This document shows, piece by piece, positions 26,201-41,200 of a DNA stretch of 64,000 bases. The position numbers and the translations under genes were made by a program. The DNA comes from Puffinus mauretanicus. Taxonomy: Eukaryota; Chordata; Aves; Procellariiformes; Procellariidae. The stretch's first letter is position 1. Every line of letters begins with the position of its first letter. The DNA lies in NCBI GenBank assembly GCA_023333565.1, contig JAJKFH010003680.1, forward strand, positions 1,798,001 through 1,862,000, in the 5' to 3' direction. The notes under the pieces are model-generated. The model ran no database searches. It was given only the letters and a program-made list of their open reading frames with translations, and was not told where the DNA came from.

Positions 26201-29200
26201 GATATTCAAGGCACTAAAAAACCTTTGCAAATCCTATGTCTTGGTAAAAATGTACTGTGCGTGCTGATATTTAATTGTCATTATTTGTTGGGTTTGGAAA
26301 TTGCCCGTGTAATTATACAAACTATTTTTTTTTCCAGTTATGACATGCACTGATTATATCCCAAGGTCATCAAATGATTATACCTCACAAATGTATTCTG
26401 CAAAGTAAGTCGAACAATTGTTACTAAATTCTGTAACTCTTTACTTCTTTCTGAAGTTATCTTTTTGCATCTTTATGCATTTCTGTAATGCTGTAAATCA
26501 CCCTTTCATATCTTCTGGCAACAGATACTCATTGCTGCGGACACTGAAGCTGACAGAAGTCACCCTTTGGCTTCAGTGACTGTTGTCTTATGTTCAAAAG
26601 GATAAATGAGCCACTTCAAGTAATTAACAACATAATAGTCTTGTTGAATAATGCCCATAATATTTGAGGCGTAAACAAACTGGACATAAATGAATATAAG
26701 GGGAATATAGGATTTTCTGGTCATTTACCACGTTTGGGGATCTTAATAGTTCTTTGCATTGCAGCATAGTAGGCCTTAATCCCCCATGCTTGCTTTTGTG
26801 TGGTGTCTTTGTGTGTTCCAGTAGTTTTGGCACGCACTACTATGTTGTATTAGCTTTAAGATTTGGTGTTGTGAGGCATGGTAAGTGAAACTAATTGCTT
26901 GTGCCTATTGGAACGGGGAGTTTGCTCTTCCCCTCTCACCCTGCCCTCCCAGTCCTGGAATAAGCACTGGTGCTCTGGCGTCATGGAGGAGAGAGTTTCC
27001 CCTGGTGTCACTGCAAGAAACAGGCAGCATATATAAAACCAAGAGCCTGTCGTGTTGGGAAACACAAGCAGGTATTACACTAAGAGCATATGTCAATGTG
27101 TATTGTTTCTTCTTCCTAAAGCAATTTTTTTTACATGTCTTCTAGTTTGGAGGCTGAAAGATGCATAATGTAAATAGTTCTTTTTTACTTTTGTTCTTTC
27201 TTTTTAATAAGGCCATATGCACATATCCTTTCTGTACCTGTATCGGAAACAATGAGCCCTTACCCTGGTCAGACTCAGTACCAAGCACTACAGCAGTCTC
27301 AGCCCTACACCATCTACCCCCAGACCACCCAGACCTACGGACTACCTCCTTTCGGTAAGAAGTAACTTTTCAAAGACTTCTCAGTGCCTGCAGTTATTGT
27401 CTTATGTCTCATTAAAAAGCCAATGTTAAGCTTAACCAGGTGTGTTGGAGAGAAGAGTTGTAGGAGAGCACATGTCTAACTTAAATTGTAGATTGGTATC
27501 TACAGTACTGATGGGTCTTCATATTATAAAATAATATTTCTTACAAAGCTGTTTTCCTGGCCATTAATTTGGATGTCTCCCCATGAAGGTTGCCAGATGG
27601 TTCTTAGTTTGGATCATAATTTTCTCCAATTGTGGTATAGCTGTGTTTGTGCAGTTTCCTTGTCAGTGAAGTCACACGAGACTCCATACTGCAGCATCTC
27701 TGCTGAAGGTTTTTTCCTTTCCTTTTTGCTGGCCAGGATTAAGACTTCTTTGTTATTTCATCTTTCACCAAATGTAGGTTTCATGCTAAAATTTCTCCAA
27801 GTTTACTAGGCAAGTAAGTTTGCTTAAGTTGGTCTAATACTTGAGCCCTCAATTAGCCATTCCAGTTTTTGCAAATGATTGAAGGATAAGAGTCCTGTCA
27901 TAACTGAGCAGCTAAAGCTCGATGACAGGGTTTGAGCTATTCACCCTGTGCTTTCTTTATAGTGCATGCAGGGAGAGATGTACCTCTGGGGTGTTCGCCT
28001 GTTTTAGAAGATAATGGCCATCTTTCTCCATGATGTATAAAGGGAGTTCAGGATGAGTAGTACAGACAGAAAACATCTAATTTGTGGGTGGGTTAGCTAG
28101 TGAAAGGAGCTGCCTGGTCTTTCCTTGTACTTTGTATATTAAGGTGTCAGGCACTGGGGAAGAAACCACACGACTGACTATCCCCCGCACGTATGAAATT
28201 TTATGACTGATTATTGAAAATTCACATTTTAACTTCTCCTTTCATTTTTGATGCTGCCCTGCATGGTTTCGTATGTAAATATTGTATATTGTTGCCAGCT
28301 CTCAAAAGCGTATGGTGGCGGAGGCTGTTTTGTCCCTTAGCACCTAGCTCTAACAAGAGGGGAGAGCATTTCCCTTCCATGCGGATAACCTGGGGGAGCA
28401 CCACGTTTGCTGTCAGTGAGCTGCGCAGCTGTGGGATAGCCATGAAGTGGCTTGCGGTCGTGCTGCATAACTAAATGAGGAGAGCCTCTTCCAGGTCTAT
28501 CTGTAGTGCTAAAATCTTAGTATCTTGAAGTGTAAAAGGATGAGTTTTTCCTTAGCTGAAGAACTAGATGTCTTTGAATAAAATCAACACCACTACGGCT
28601 TTTGTTAGCTGCTGACAGAGCGAAGACTTTTATATAAATTACAAAACAATTGATTCGTCATGGTATTTTTGAAAGATGGTGTACAGACGATAGAACTAGG
28701 CTCAGTTTTATTAGACATAAGTTACATTACTAATTCTGTTTAAAGTAATATGGCACAAATTGTTATCTTTATGAGAAAGGTCAATATGTAAAACAAATCT
28801 ACATACCTTTCTTCCTTTTTTCTTTCATGTGTATACAGGTAGGATTCATGAAAAGGAGTTTTCTTGTGGTTGAGGGATCCTTAGGAAGAACATGATGATT
28901 TTGTAGTAACTGGGATGCAAGGGTTTGATCAAACAGTATCTCCCAAATCTCATTTGCCCTGTATTAATGCTGAGATACATTGTTCTGACTGATCACTTGA
29001 ATACCATAAAGTGGGAGCTTTGCAGGGTGTAAGTGTTGGGCTGTTTTATTAGCAACTCGGGGCTGTTTTATTAGCAACTCAAGGCCTTCAGGAGAATAGG
29101 GTCATTTGGGTGACTGTTGGTATTTCCTGCTTCTGCATTTCTAGCTCAGCCCCTGCCAGTAAGGTTCAAGTATGACTGCCGTTTCAGAGATTTTTAAAAA

Positions 29201-32200
29201 CAACCAACCCTCCCCACCTCCTGGCATGACGGTGATCTCAGGATTTCTAGTGGGCGAGGACCTAGTTGTCTCTGTTTCGTGTCCTGGGGAGCCGCAGGTC
29301 TCCCCCTGTTGTGTTTTCTGAGCTTCCTTCACTCCTCCAGGAGAGTTTTTCCCTGGAAAGCTGAATCAGTGCAGGGAGGTCTGATGCTGTGTCCATACCC
29401 AGGTCTTCAGCTGCCAGTTTGTCTGCTATTTTTCTAAACACTCTGCTCCTTGTCTGTTTCTCCAGTTGTAGTGTTGGGTGTTGTCACAACAGTCTGCTAC
29501 CTACAAACCGTGCCCGACCCCATGTTACAGTTGCTGGAATGTGCTTGCCTTCCCTGGGTGCCTGCACTTTGGTTTCAGTGCCTCGTTGCACTGGTTTTGG
29601 CTATATCTGAACAGTGGCAAGTGGTTTTCTTTACTTCGTTTATTTGGTGTTTATTGATAGTTCATTGTGAACGGTGCACTGAGGCTGCTTTGTATGTTCT
29701 TAGGTATTTCACTGTGGTGTTTCTTTTTTTTAAAGGCAAATATGTGTAAATATGTGGAATGCTCCCTTGAAGTGTTAGGCCAAGATGTTTAAAAAGGTGT
29801 TTTAGACTTATCTCTATATTTTCTGGGGGGAGGGAGGATGTAGGGTTTTTTTTTTAGGTTTTGTGTGTGTGTGATGTTTTGTTGGTGGTAGTGGTGGTGG
29901 CTGTATTTGGGGGGATGTGTGTATTTGGTTTTTTTTAATCCAAAGGCACTGGAATTTGGGGGTACTTAGCTGCTTCAGTGTTACACTCTAAACGTAACAG
30001 TAGAAATTCTTCTGAAGACCAAGGCAAGAGATCAGCATTTTCTGTTGACTTCATAGGAACTTTTGTCTGTTAAACATCTTTTGAAATGTGATCAGTTACT
30101 GAAATGTCTTGGTATGGATTTTGAGGTCTATTATTAAATACCTGAATTTTTAGTCTGAATTTAAGTGTTAGGAAGATGTTAAAAGTCTTATTTCCAGTAA
30201 TGGAAATCATACTGGAGTGGTACCTGCTCGATCATACTGACCTTGCATGGTGTGATGGACAGGTGGAGGGTAAAGGACTGAACATGCACAGTGCAAGGAA
30301 ATTCTACAAATTGTTTCTGCTCACAAGACCTCCATTGAGCAGGTGAGGACTTGGCCAGCTTGGTCAGATGTTTTACCAGCATCAAAGGGCCTGTTCCACA
30401 GGTTTGCATGACTTTCTACTGTGTATTTGTTTCTATGCCAAAAAGAAGGCATCATGGATTATCTAACTGGAACAAAGCAAATGTCTTTTAAGTATGAAAT
30501 TCAAGCAAGCTGACAAACACAAGCATAGTCTTGAGATGACTCAGGTCAGGATGCTGCTTTCAGAGAAAAGATGGCCTATGCTCTTGCCAGTTTGTCACCT
30601 CTCCTTGGGCGGTAATACTTTTTTGGTGGTGTTTAGTGCATTGTTCTGCATAGGACATACTTGTGGTCTGGAAAGATTCTGTTAAAGAAGCATTAAAATA
30701 AGAGTAGTGACATACAAGGTGCGTATGTGTGGCTGTAAGTTGGTGTTAGAAACACTGTGGATGTGATGGTTTACATTAACTCAAGAAAAACCTACAAGTG
30801 ATGGACTACCCTGTGTGGGGCCTTTCCACATACGCAGGTGTGTCCTGTGGCATTCTTCTGCCCCAGCTGTGGTGCTGCCCTTGGACGTGGAGGGGGTCTT
30901 GTTGCCCCTCGCCCAGCTTCCTCTCTGTCACCCTCAAGGCTGTGCTAGCGTATAAATGCTGCCGTGCAGAACAAGAGGGAAGGACATGTGCCACCAGGCC
31001 AAGAGTGTGCCTTGCTGTATGGAAAGTAGAACATGTCTATACTGGGAGATGACAGAGAGACAGTCATGGAAAGCAGAGGCTGAAAGATGCCTTAGCACAC
31101 ATCCTGAGTCAGCTCCTGCGCTCGCATTCAACCAACCCTGTCAACACCTCTGACGTGTGTGTCTGACCTGGTGTTACACTCCTCATGTGATAATTATCCT
31201 ACAGTATTCAGAGTTGGTTTGTCACCGTTACTAGGCACTTCTGTGTGTCCTGTGACCATCTCATTATATTGCTGTCTGCTCCTTGTCCGTCTGTCTTGTG
31301 CTGTAAGGAACTGTTGGTTACTGTCCCATCTAAAAACTACACACCCTTTTCAGACTAAACAAATACAGCTATTCCCACTCTCCTTACAGGATCTGTTTCC
31401 CATATGTTTTATTCTGGAGTTTCTGCAATATATCTACAGTCTTTCTTAAATCAGTCTTTCCCTTTTGTTTGCTAATTATCATGGTTCTCGAGGTTTGAAA
31501 CAGTGTCGTGGTTTAACCCCAGCCGGCCACTGAGCACCACGCAGCCGCTCCCTCACCCCCCCCGCCGGGTGGGGTGGGGGAGAGAATCAGAAGGGTAAAA
31601 GTGAGAAAACTCGTGGGTTGAGATAAAGACAGTTTAATAGGGAAAGCAAAAGTCGCGAACGCAAGCAAAGCAAAACAAGGAATTCATTCACCACTTCCCA
31701 TCGGCAGGCAGGTGTTCAGCCATTGCCAGGAAAGCAGGGCTCCATCACGCGTAACGGTTACTTGGGAAGACAAACACCATCACTCCAAACGCCCCCCCCT
31801 CCTTCTTCTTCACCCAGCCTTATATGCTGAGCATGATGCCATATGGTATGGAATAGCCTATTGGCCAGCTGGGCCAGCCGTCCTGGCCACGGTCCCTCCC
31901 AGCCCCCTGCACATCTGGCAGGGCATGGGAAGACAAAAAGTCCTTGACTAGCGTAAACAATACCTAGCAACAACCAAAACATCAGTGTGTCATCAACATT
32001 ATTCTCACACTACATCCAAAACACAGCACTATACCAGTTAATAGGAAGAAAATCAACTCCATCCCAGCCAAAACCAGGACAAACAGTAACGAAGACGCAA
32101 CTTGAGAGTTGAAGAATCAAAACCCTGGTGTGGCTGTACAGATAGGTGAATGACTTAATTTGACTCATAGGTGACAGTTTGAGATCAGGTATGTAAATAA

Positions 32201-35200
32201 ATCAGAGAGCCGTTGCGGAATTTAATTCTGATAAAGCTGCAGCATGGAGCGAGCTCTTGGAGTTGCTGCTCTTGTCCAGCTCTATAGAGTCTTCCGTGTC
32301 TTCTGGGTAAGAGACTTGGAGCTCGTAGCCCGTGGCTCATCCTGCTACAGTAGGTGAAAGGCTGCAGATGGCTTTCGCAGCCTTGGTACAGTTTTTTTGG
32401 GGTTTAAGGAGGGTGCTCTTTCTGCTGTCCCTGAACTTTGTGTCTAGCTCCAAACGTCCTTTGTCCCTCTGCTTTGCACACTCCTGCTTGTTTTTAAGTA
32501 GATCCTGTCAACCGATTCCTGCTTTCTAACCAGGGCCAGGGAGAAATGCCTTTGACTTTGGCTGTACGTCTGGAAACACTTAAACAAAAGCCTGAAGAGC
32601 CCTGAAGAACCAGGCCTGAGCTGAGCTACTTCAGTCGGATGCTGTTTTCACCACTGTCAGTGCCGTAGACTAGATGTTAACATGGCACCTGAGCTGAAAC
32701 CACACTGCTTATGTGTGCCTTGTACAGATGAATTACAGTCACTTTGCTGTCTCTCTGCTTTGCCCAGTGTTGTTACAAATGCTTTCCAGAATGGCAGGAG
32801 AGGTAGAAGAAACATTTAGATGGTTTTTTTCCCCCTTTTTCCTGAGTTCTATATTCACTGTTGTCAGGCTATGAAAATTACTGAGTTGTGGGTTGTTTTA
32901 AAATATTCAACCCAAAGCCCAGTGAAGTAGTGGAAGCATTGACCTTGACCTTAATATATACCAACTTCAGCCTCGCTATGTAATAGCTGAGGTCATTTGC
33001 AGTGCTGTGCAACTCAGCCCAAACATCAGAGGGATTAGCAGTTCCTTTATACCGACATGGCAGTGAATCTTACTGTGACACTAACAGATTTTTAGTTGAA
33101 GGCTTTGGAAATTGGTCTTGTTGGTGCTATTAATTTTCTCTTTTTCAGCCAGTTTTGTCAGCAGCTCTAAGCCGTGCACAGCCTGACAGTCAGCACTTAC
33201 TGTTGCAGAAATTAAAGATTTTCCAGCAGAAATTAAAGATTTTCCATGTGTGATTTGTTACTTGCTTTTGTGACAAGCAAAAGTCTTAATCTGAGGTAGC
33301 AGCATGCCGTTTGGTCCCAGCATATTTGTTTGTAACTGGTCCAATTTATCTGATTCAGGTGCACTGTGGCCAGGTATGAAACCTGAAAGTGGTTTAATTC
33401 AGACTCCATCTACAAGTCAGCACAGTGTTCTTACCTGCACTACAGGGTTAACCACAAGCCAGCCCAGCCCAGCACATTATTCTTATTGCATTGAAGGTAA
33501 CTTGGCATGGTTTTTATCTGCATCTCTCTCCACCTAATTGAGTCCAGATACCACAAATACAGAGGCTTGCACGTTTTTCTTGGTTTGTGCATGCTTCTTT
33601 ATGCTTTGTTTCTTGTCTCTTTGTGCGTGTGTATGTGTTTGGTTGGGTATTTGCTACATACCTCTGTATGCACCAGGCTGGCTTGTTGGTGCCATGCTGA
33701 TGGACTTAACAGGGTGAAGAGCAAATGGGAAGGGAAGAGGAGACTAAATGTTGTATTCTTGCATGCCTTTACTGGGAATGCTCTTGCAGCTCAAGCTCTT
33801 TGTTGGTGGTCTTTAGCTTGATGTCAGGAAATACGCTGACATTGGAGTTTTTTTTTTTTTAATGCACACACACACACACACACACACAGAGCTTGGTAGA
33901 TCTGCTAGAAAGTGAATTTCTCAGTACAGAACTAGCCTAAAAATATTCCAACTGCTGGAAATGCCACATCTAAGAAGCCAGGTGCTGAATTTCACCAGCT
34001 TCCAAAGCAGTTTTTAGGAGTAAATGTGCCAATTAGCTGAATAATGGAATATTGTTGTTTATGGCAAATATGTGCAAATTGATACTTTTTTGCTAGGCAG
34101 GATTTTTGCCATTTATGTTTGGGTAATGAATTGTGAAAATTTGTCTCTTTCTCTTTCGTTTTTAAAAAGCATTTCAGGAATTCTTAATCTATTTCTTGTG
34201 TGTATTTTCATAGAATAATTCAGGGACTTCAGGAGATCTTTAGTTCAGTCTCCTGCTCACGGAAGAGTTGAATTCAGAACTAGGTTACTCAGGGCTTTAT
34301 CTAGTTGGGTCTCAAAAACCTCTGAGGATGGAGATTTCACAAATTCCAGTGCCTGACTGTCATCATGGTGAAACTTTTTTTCTTTTGTCAAGTCAGAGCG
34401 TCCCCTCTTTCACATTGTGACTATTTCTCTCCTTCTCCTGGTGTGCACCTGCAAAAAGAGCCTGGCTCTGTCTTCTTGTTAACCTCTGTGCAGGTACCAG
34501 CAGGCTGCTGTCAGGTCCCCCAAAGCCATCTCTTCTCCAGGCTGGACAGTCCCACTCCCTGCAGCTGCCCCTCGCAGGGCACATGCTCCAGCTCCCTGAC
34601 TCTTTTGGTGGCTCTTTGCCCGCTGAATTTTATCAATGTTTCTTGTGCTTGAGGCTTCAGACTGAATGCCGTATCCAGATGTGGTCTAATGAATGCCAAG
34701 TAAAGGGGAATAACTCTTAAAATTAGCAATAAGTGGGTTTTAGCATCTTTCACTGGTAGGAAGGCCATGCGCTGTGTCATGGTACTTGCTCAGCTTGCGT
34801 CATCGTGACAGTAGATGGCCCAGCGTAATGTTTATCCTTAATTTACTTTTCACTTGTTTACTTGTTCATAACATGAGCAATACAACACTGGAAATACTAC
34901 CTTCCTTCAAATATAACTCTCGTCCAGGTACTCCCATGGGCAGAATGAATTATAATGTTTTATAGCACCAGCTTTAATTGCCAAGGGTCAGAAATGGTTC
35001 TGTATAACGTGACCCCTGGCAGGTTTGCCAGGGATGTGCCACGCCGAGCATGTGAATCCCTGGGGATCAACGGGGTGACAGAGCCACTGTCAGGCCTCGC
35101 TCCGCAGAAGGATTTTAAAACATTTGATCCGTGCTGCTGTGAGAATGTGTGATTTGAGGACAGTTTCCCTTCAGGCTGCCCTTTGAAAGTGTGAAAAAGT

Positions 35201-38200
35201 CATCTGAATTGTGTAAATGCTATCACTTTTCAGAAAAACTTTTTGGAAACTGGCAGGAAACTCTTCCTTTTTTGGATTTGCTGTTTCCTTTTTATCAAAT
35301 TCGCAAACAGCCCACTGAGGGGTCAGCTCAGCTAATTTGGGCTGGTGGTAGCTGGTTGGAGGTGGTAGAGCAGGAGCTGGAAGGATGGACGAAGTTGCTT
35401 TGTTAGAAATCTCTTGAAAATCTATCTTTTCTCTCCAATCAAAATAGTAGGGTGATACACAGTTGTACAATGCTGCTGTCCCACCGGAGGTGTATTTCAG
35501 TGTGTGGATGTGGTTTAGTCTGCAGATGTTGGACGGAAGTAATGTGATATTTGAACCTTGGTAAATGGTCAGATGCACTTAGTGACTGAGAATTTTGCTT
35601 TTTGTACTGACCTGAGCTATGGCCATGGTGGTATGTCACAGAGGCGCTAGGAGAAGCTCTAGGAGAAATGTGGGTCGCATGGCTGCTTCTTGCCTCACCT
35701 CTTCCTTCCCTGTAAGAGCAAAGCGGCTAAGTGAGACGTAAAATGCATTAATTGCAATTTCCCTTCCCAGCACATGAAGCAGGTTGAAACATCTTGGAAA
35801 ATGACTGATGCAAAACTGAATGGGATGAATAAGGCAGGGGAAGTAGGGTTATAAGGTCTGAGGATGAGGTCAGGAAGTGGGAGAGAAAGAGAGGAGAAGA
35901 GAAAAAGAGTCACGGCAGCTTCAAGGCAATACTTGTGTTTGCTGGTCTTCTAAACCTGAAACCATGAAGTGGTCCCTTTTGGTACACCTGTGCCAAACAT
36001 TTTTGTATGTTTTTGGCCCATTCACAGGTAAAAGGGACTGACCCGCAGCGCAGAAAGAATTGGTTAATCTGTGTAGTGGGAGCTGTTTATAAAGATCTGA
36101 TGTGTAACACTGTATAGATAAAGGGTAATTAAAAAATAAATGTTGGAAGGAGACCAGAGTTAAGATAAACAATGAAGTTCATATGAGGGAATCTGTGTTT
36201 TTACCAGAATCCCAGCACTTGGAATATTTTTTCTATGATTTCTTAATTTCTACCTCAGTGGAGAAGCAGCCTCTTCAGAGCACTACAGATGAGAATTGCT
36301 TTCTGTTTGCTCTCTGTGATAATCTTGAGAGAGGTGGTAGAATAATCTGTCTTCTAGATAGTTCATCTCCTCCAGCTTTATGGCAGGTTTGTTCTGCGTT
36401 AGCAAGGATCTTTTCTGGCTTCTTTGCAGTGCCCTAGGAAGTGACTTTTTTCGTAAGGTAATAACAGCCTTGATCATTTCTGTAACATGTGTAGTTGGAA
36501 GGAGTTCTATTTGGAAACTAACCCCTGTTCTCTAGCAGTTGCTTATGAGGAGTATCTGTGATGAGTACCTTACTCTCAGAGCTGTGCTTCTGGTAGCTGC
36601 ATAGCTACTGTAGGTACTTGAGTATCTTCATTACCATTATTGCTGCTCAGTGCAGCCTTTTTCCCTTTTTCTAAATGTTCTCCCCCTAAAATTCTCTCCC
36701 ATCTGTTTTTGAACACTGCTGCTCCTATCTATGAGGGGATTCCCAGGGGCTAATTACTTACCTTCATTTCTGCTTCCGCAGAGAAGCCACCCTTCACATT
36801 TCTCACCTCTTGTAAATACTTTGTATTTCTGCACCTCTTTTAAGTTATGTTTCTTTTGTTTTTCATCTTTTTTGAGGCATGTTTTGGATCCATTCCTCTT
36901 TCCAGGAGCTGTTCACCAGGTAGTATCTGTGCTTTGCCATAACACAACATACATTGATTAAGAGTTCATGGTGCGATCTGTTTCCCTGGGGTAGAAAGAC
37001 TGAAGCCTTCAGAAGCTTGAGTTCTTCAGTCTTGGGGTGAATTCTGCATGGGTGTTATTTGCAGAAAGTGAGGGCTTTTCTCAGAGTGATGGTAAAGTAG
37101 GTGGTACTGTGGATTTCTGCAAGTCTTTTCATAAGCATGTAAAAGTGATTTTTGGTTTTATTTGTGTGCAGAGAAAGAAGGTTTAGCAAAAGAAAATATT
37201 TCTTAGTGGCACCTGTTTTAGTACATCCTGATTTTGTTCATGCTGATTTCATCATTTGTTTTCACTAACCCTTGAGTGTCCCAAAACCCCATGTGGAGTA
37301 ACGTTTAATGGAGTGGCCCTGTGGCTATAAAACCACAAAATCTGCTAAATGACTGGTGTTCCCAGAAAGTGCTCTAGCAGCCTCTTTTGTCTTTTGGAAG
37401 AACCGAATGCAGTGACATGAAGGCTATTAAACATCTTAAAATTCATACTAACAACTATATGTCTTTAATAATTTGTCCTACAAACTGTTGACAAATTATT
37501 TTAGAAAGTCTCATCCAAAAAACAGTTGTAGTCTCACAGGGAGGCGGGGAGATGTTCGCTTTCTCCAGTAGGAAGCACCCTTTTATACTATTTGAAATAT
37601 TTTACTATTTCCTTAATTTTTTTAAATCTGATTAGACTAAACATGCTAAGTTCAGAACTGATTTAACACATTCATATCCATTTTACTGATTTATTCTGAT
37701 TAATTTTCAATGGCTAATAATTGAACATCAGAAAGTGATTGTTATCTTCTCAAAACTTTTAGTAAAGATGAGAAACCATTTTAATTATACTCCAGTTGCT
37801 TAGCAGCCATGGAGAGAAAAGGTTTCTGAAACATTTGAAAGTACTGTTTTTAAAGATATGCTAGCTCTCCTTCCCTGAAAGCCCAGTTGAATTGTAACTG
37901 ATTTCAAAATACACCCCAACTCTTTTTTGGTTGTTACCAGCAGAGTACTGCTGGAAGCACAAATGCTTGCACATAAGCCTAGTAAGTACTTATTTCACAA
38001 CTTGGATTGGTCTTGTCTCTTGTGCTTTTCTAGAAGCATTTAATGCAGTAATTCTTAATTTTACAGCATCAACTACCAATGCCAGTCCAGTCTCTACATC
38101 CTCAACTGTTGTCAATATTTCCACTTCAGCAGTAGCCAGCATCTCACAGGTAAAACTTCTTCCTTGTTATATTTATGTGCAGCGTCTCCTTCACCTTTGT

Positions 38201-41200
38201 TTAGCACATTACTCAAAACTAACAAAGGAAGGCCAAATATTTGCATCACTTCAAATGGAGCACAATGGGTACTAGAGTTATAGGGCTCAGTAAGTAACTC
38301 AAAGTCTGTCTCTTTGACCATGATGCTTTTCCCTTTGGCCTTCGCAGCAAACTTACTTCATCTGTTCAAAGCTGTTTCCTTGTCTGCAGATTGTGTGGTG
38401 AATCTTAAACAGGGCACTGAGATGTGTGCAAGAGAGACAGTGGAGGAGAAACAATAGAACTATTTTGAGAATCAAACCTACAGGGAGGATTATAGGTGAA
38501 TGTTTTTTGAATGCCTTTGTTCTCCCTCAGCAAGAAAAGGAAAATAGGTTGTACACAAACAAACCAAACAAAAAACCCCCAGTAAAGTAGGAGATGCATT
38601 CTGATGGTGCTAGAATAAAACAAAGTCAAAAAACCCTGCAGCGAGCACAGAGCCCTTCCCCCTGACTGTGACCTGCTGTGGGTAATACGTAGCACTGTCA
38701 GCGGTTAACTGCCATTCTGAATATTTAGATATACAAAGGAACCCTTCAATGTCACGACCTTGCAGAAAGGTAATATAGGAAGTGTGGAAAATGCAATGGA
38801 GGTACAAAAATCCTTGTATGCTTACGCTGTTGCTTTTTAAGGTTCTTACATTAACATAAACTTGCTTGGAGCTGTAAGGGGAAAAAAAGATTTTCTTTCA
38901 GTAGTGCAGACCAAGGTATCTGGTTCACAAATCCAGGTTGCTCTTTGAGGGAATCGGGAGCACACAGTGTGCCTGAAGACTGTGACGTGACATTTGAGGT
39001 GGCTGTTTTCTTTGCTATCAGTAGCAGAAATTAAAATCCTCAAGCACAGCTTCAGGTGCTCAGTGATCTCCTCCTAAATGAGTAAATAGTCTTCATAAAT
39101 GGCTATCTTTCATCACAGCATGCAAAATAATTGCTTGCTGAAGTCAGGACATGAGTAAAGGCAGTTTATCCTGTAGCTCTTGTGGCTGGGATTGCACCCT
39201 CAGCCAGTGCCAAGACCACTTTCTGTCACTGTCAGTACATCGGTATCAGAAAGCAAAATGCAAGGCAAAACCACGAATTCCAGAACACAGACAGTGTGGA
39301 CTGATGCCGTGGGATCCACTTGAATACTCTCCTGTTACTGTCACATCTTTCGTAATGAATTCATTTTTGAAGAAACTGGAGGCAGGAGTGGCCCTGTGAT
39401 TGCTGGCCTCCTGTATGCAGAACCCGCCTGTGCAGGCCATTGGGAAGTCAGATCTCTCAACCCTTTTTTGGGATGTCTTACATATGCAGAAAGAAATAGC
39501 ATGAAGTCAGACTGTGCTTTTTCTGGGATCTCTCTTTGACAGGCATATTCTAGCATAAAGGTCATCTTAATAGAGAATGTTTTCTGAAAGAAGTGTCCTA
39601 TCATAACCGATCCTTTCCTCTAACAGGAATATCCTACGTACACGATCCTTGGCCAAAGTCAGTACCAGACGTGTTACCCGAGTTCTGGCTTTGGAGTTGT
39701 CACACCAGCAGACAGCAACACGGAGAGTACTGCATTAGCAACAACTACGTATCCAACCGAAAAACCAAACGCCATGGTGCCTACGCGGACGGTGCAGAGA
39801 CATTCCTCCGGTAATGGTTGGATCTTTAAGAGGGTGGCTGCAAAATACCTGTGATAAATAGTACAGCGTGCAGACATGGGGAAAACTTTTTTCCAAAAGG
39901 TAATCGCAGCACCTTTGTGTGCTGGCCTGGACAGGACATTTGCCTTCCATTGTCAGACTGGTCTCACTGGTGTGCGGAGTATTATGGTGGGCCAGCCAAA
40001 CTTACATATTGGAAGTTTTATACCGCTGCAATTGAGGAGACATCCACCACATGCTCTGAATGCTGTAGGGAGAGGGAATTCCAGGGGTGACTTGAAGAGT
40101 TGCCAACAGCAGCCTCCTGGGGACCGTTGGTTCTGTCATGCGTTGGGGCTGGGTGTTCGCTTGGGCTATAGGGCAGTTGATGATATCCAGTCACAATAGT
40201 TCATGCTAGCTCTTTCCCTCCTGCAGCCAGGTAGTCAGATTACCTGACAGCCATGACATAGCTGCCAGTCCCAGTTATGGGAGTCCTCCGGGGCTGCTCG
40301 TGCATTTTAAGAGCTGTAGTTTGGCCATCACCTCTCGATGAGTTGGTCTCTGATGTGCCCAGGAGTACATCCTTTCCTTTCTTCTGCTTCATCGTGTAAA
40401 CCGTTTTTGAAATGACAGCTGTTCTGCTGGGCTTTGTATGTGTGCAGATCTGCATCTACATAGCATTAAGTTACCTGGCACTTGTCAGGGGAGAAGATTT
40501 TAGCTCGTAAGAGAAGAGATGTAGAAAGTGGATTGAAAAGGTTTAATTGACTATTCTAGAGAAGTCCCATCTTTCGCTGGCCTTTTCCCCTAGTGCTGTA
40601 TCATGTACCAACTGCAGTGGTGTTGACTAAAATTTCCTCACCAAAAATACAGTTTTCTAAACTTAACAAGGACAAAAGCAAAGACTTAGTGCTTCTTCCA
40701 GTGCCTTACACAAGGAGTTATGAGATTCCTCCTGTGTTGTTGAACAGTTTTAAATTGAAATCTGCTGCCTGTTGCAGATTGGTAGGCTGGAAAAAAAAAA
40801 TACAGATTCTGTTCATTTTTGTTGGTGTCCTGGGTCTGGCCAGGATGGAGTTAACTTTCTTCAAAGCAACTCTGCTGGTGCTGTGTTTTGGATTTGTGGC
40901 TAAAGCAGTGTTGATAACACACCAGCATTTTGGCTGCTGCTGAACAATGCTGTACAGTGTCAAGGCTTTCTCCCCTCCACACCCCCCTCCAGCAAGCAGG
41001 CTTGGGGTGGACAAGAACCGGGATGGTGACACAGCTGGGACAGCTGACCTGAGCTGACTAAAGGGATATCCCATACTATATAATGTCATGTTAGGAAATA
41101 AAAACTGAAGTAGAGGAAGAAGGGGAGGCTGGGGTTTAGCTTCCAAAGTGGCTCTTGCTTGGAGATTGGCTGGGCATCAGCCTGCTTGTGGGAGGTGGTG

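Larger units (their letters stand above)
27355..33358 (+). other. EYA3 intron 5
   Basis: Six-kilobase intron holding a 22-bp tandem duplication (29038-29081), a G/T-rich tract (29826-29940), the solo LTR at 31504-32081 and a 21-bp perfect tandem duplication (33205-33246). No other gene seen. Confidence 0.8.
33497..38066 (+). other. EYA3 intron 6
   Basis: Holds a T13 run and (CA)12 microsatellite (33848-33888) and a minus-strand CR1 tail (34209-34830). The remainder is AT-rich and unassigned. Confidence 0.8.
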
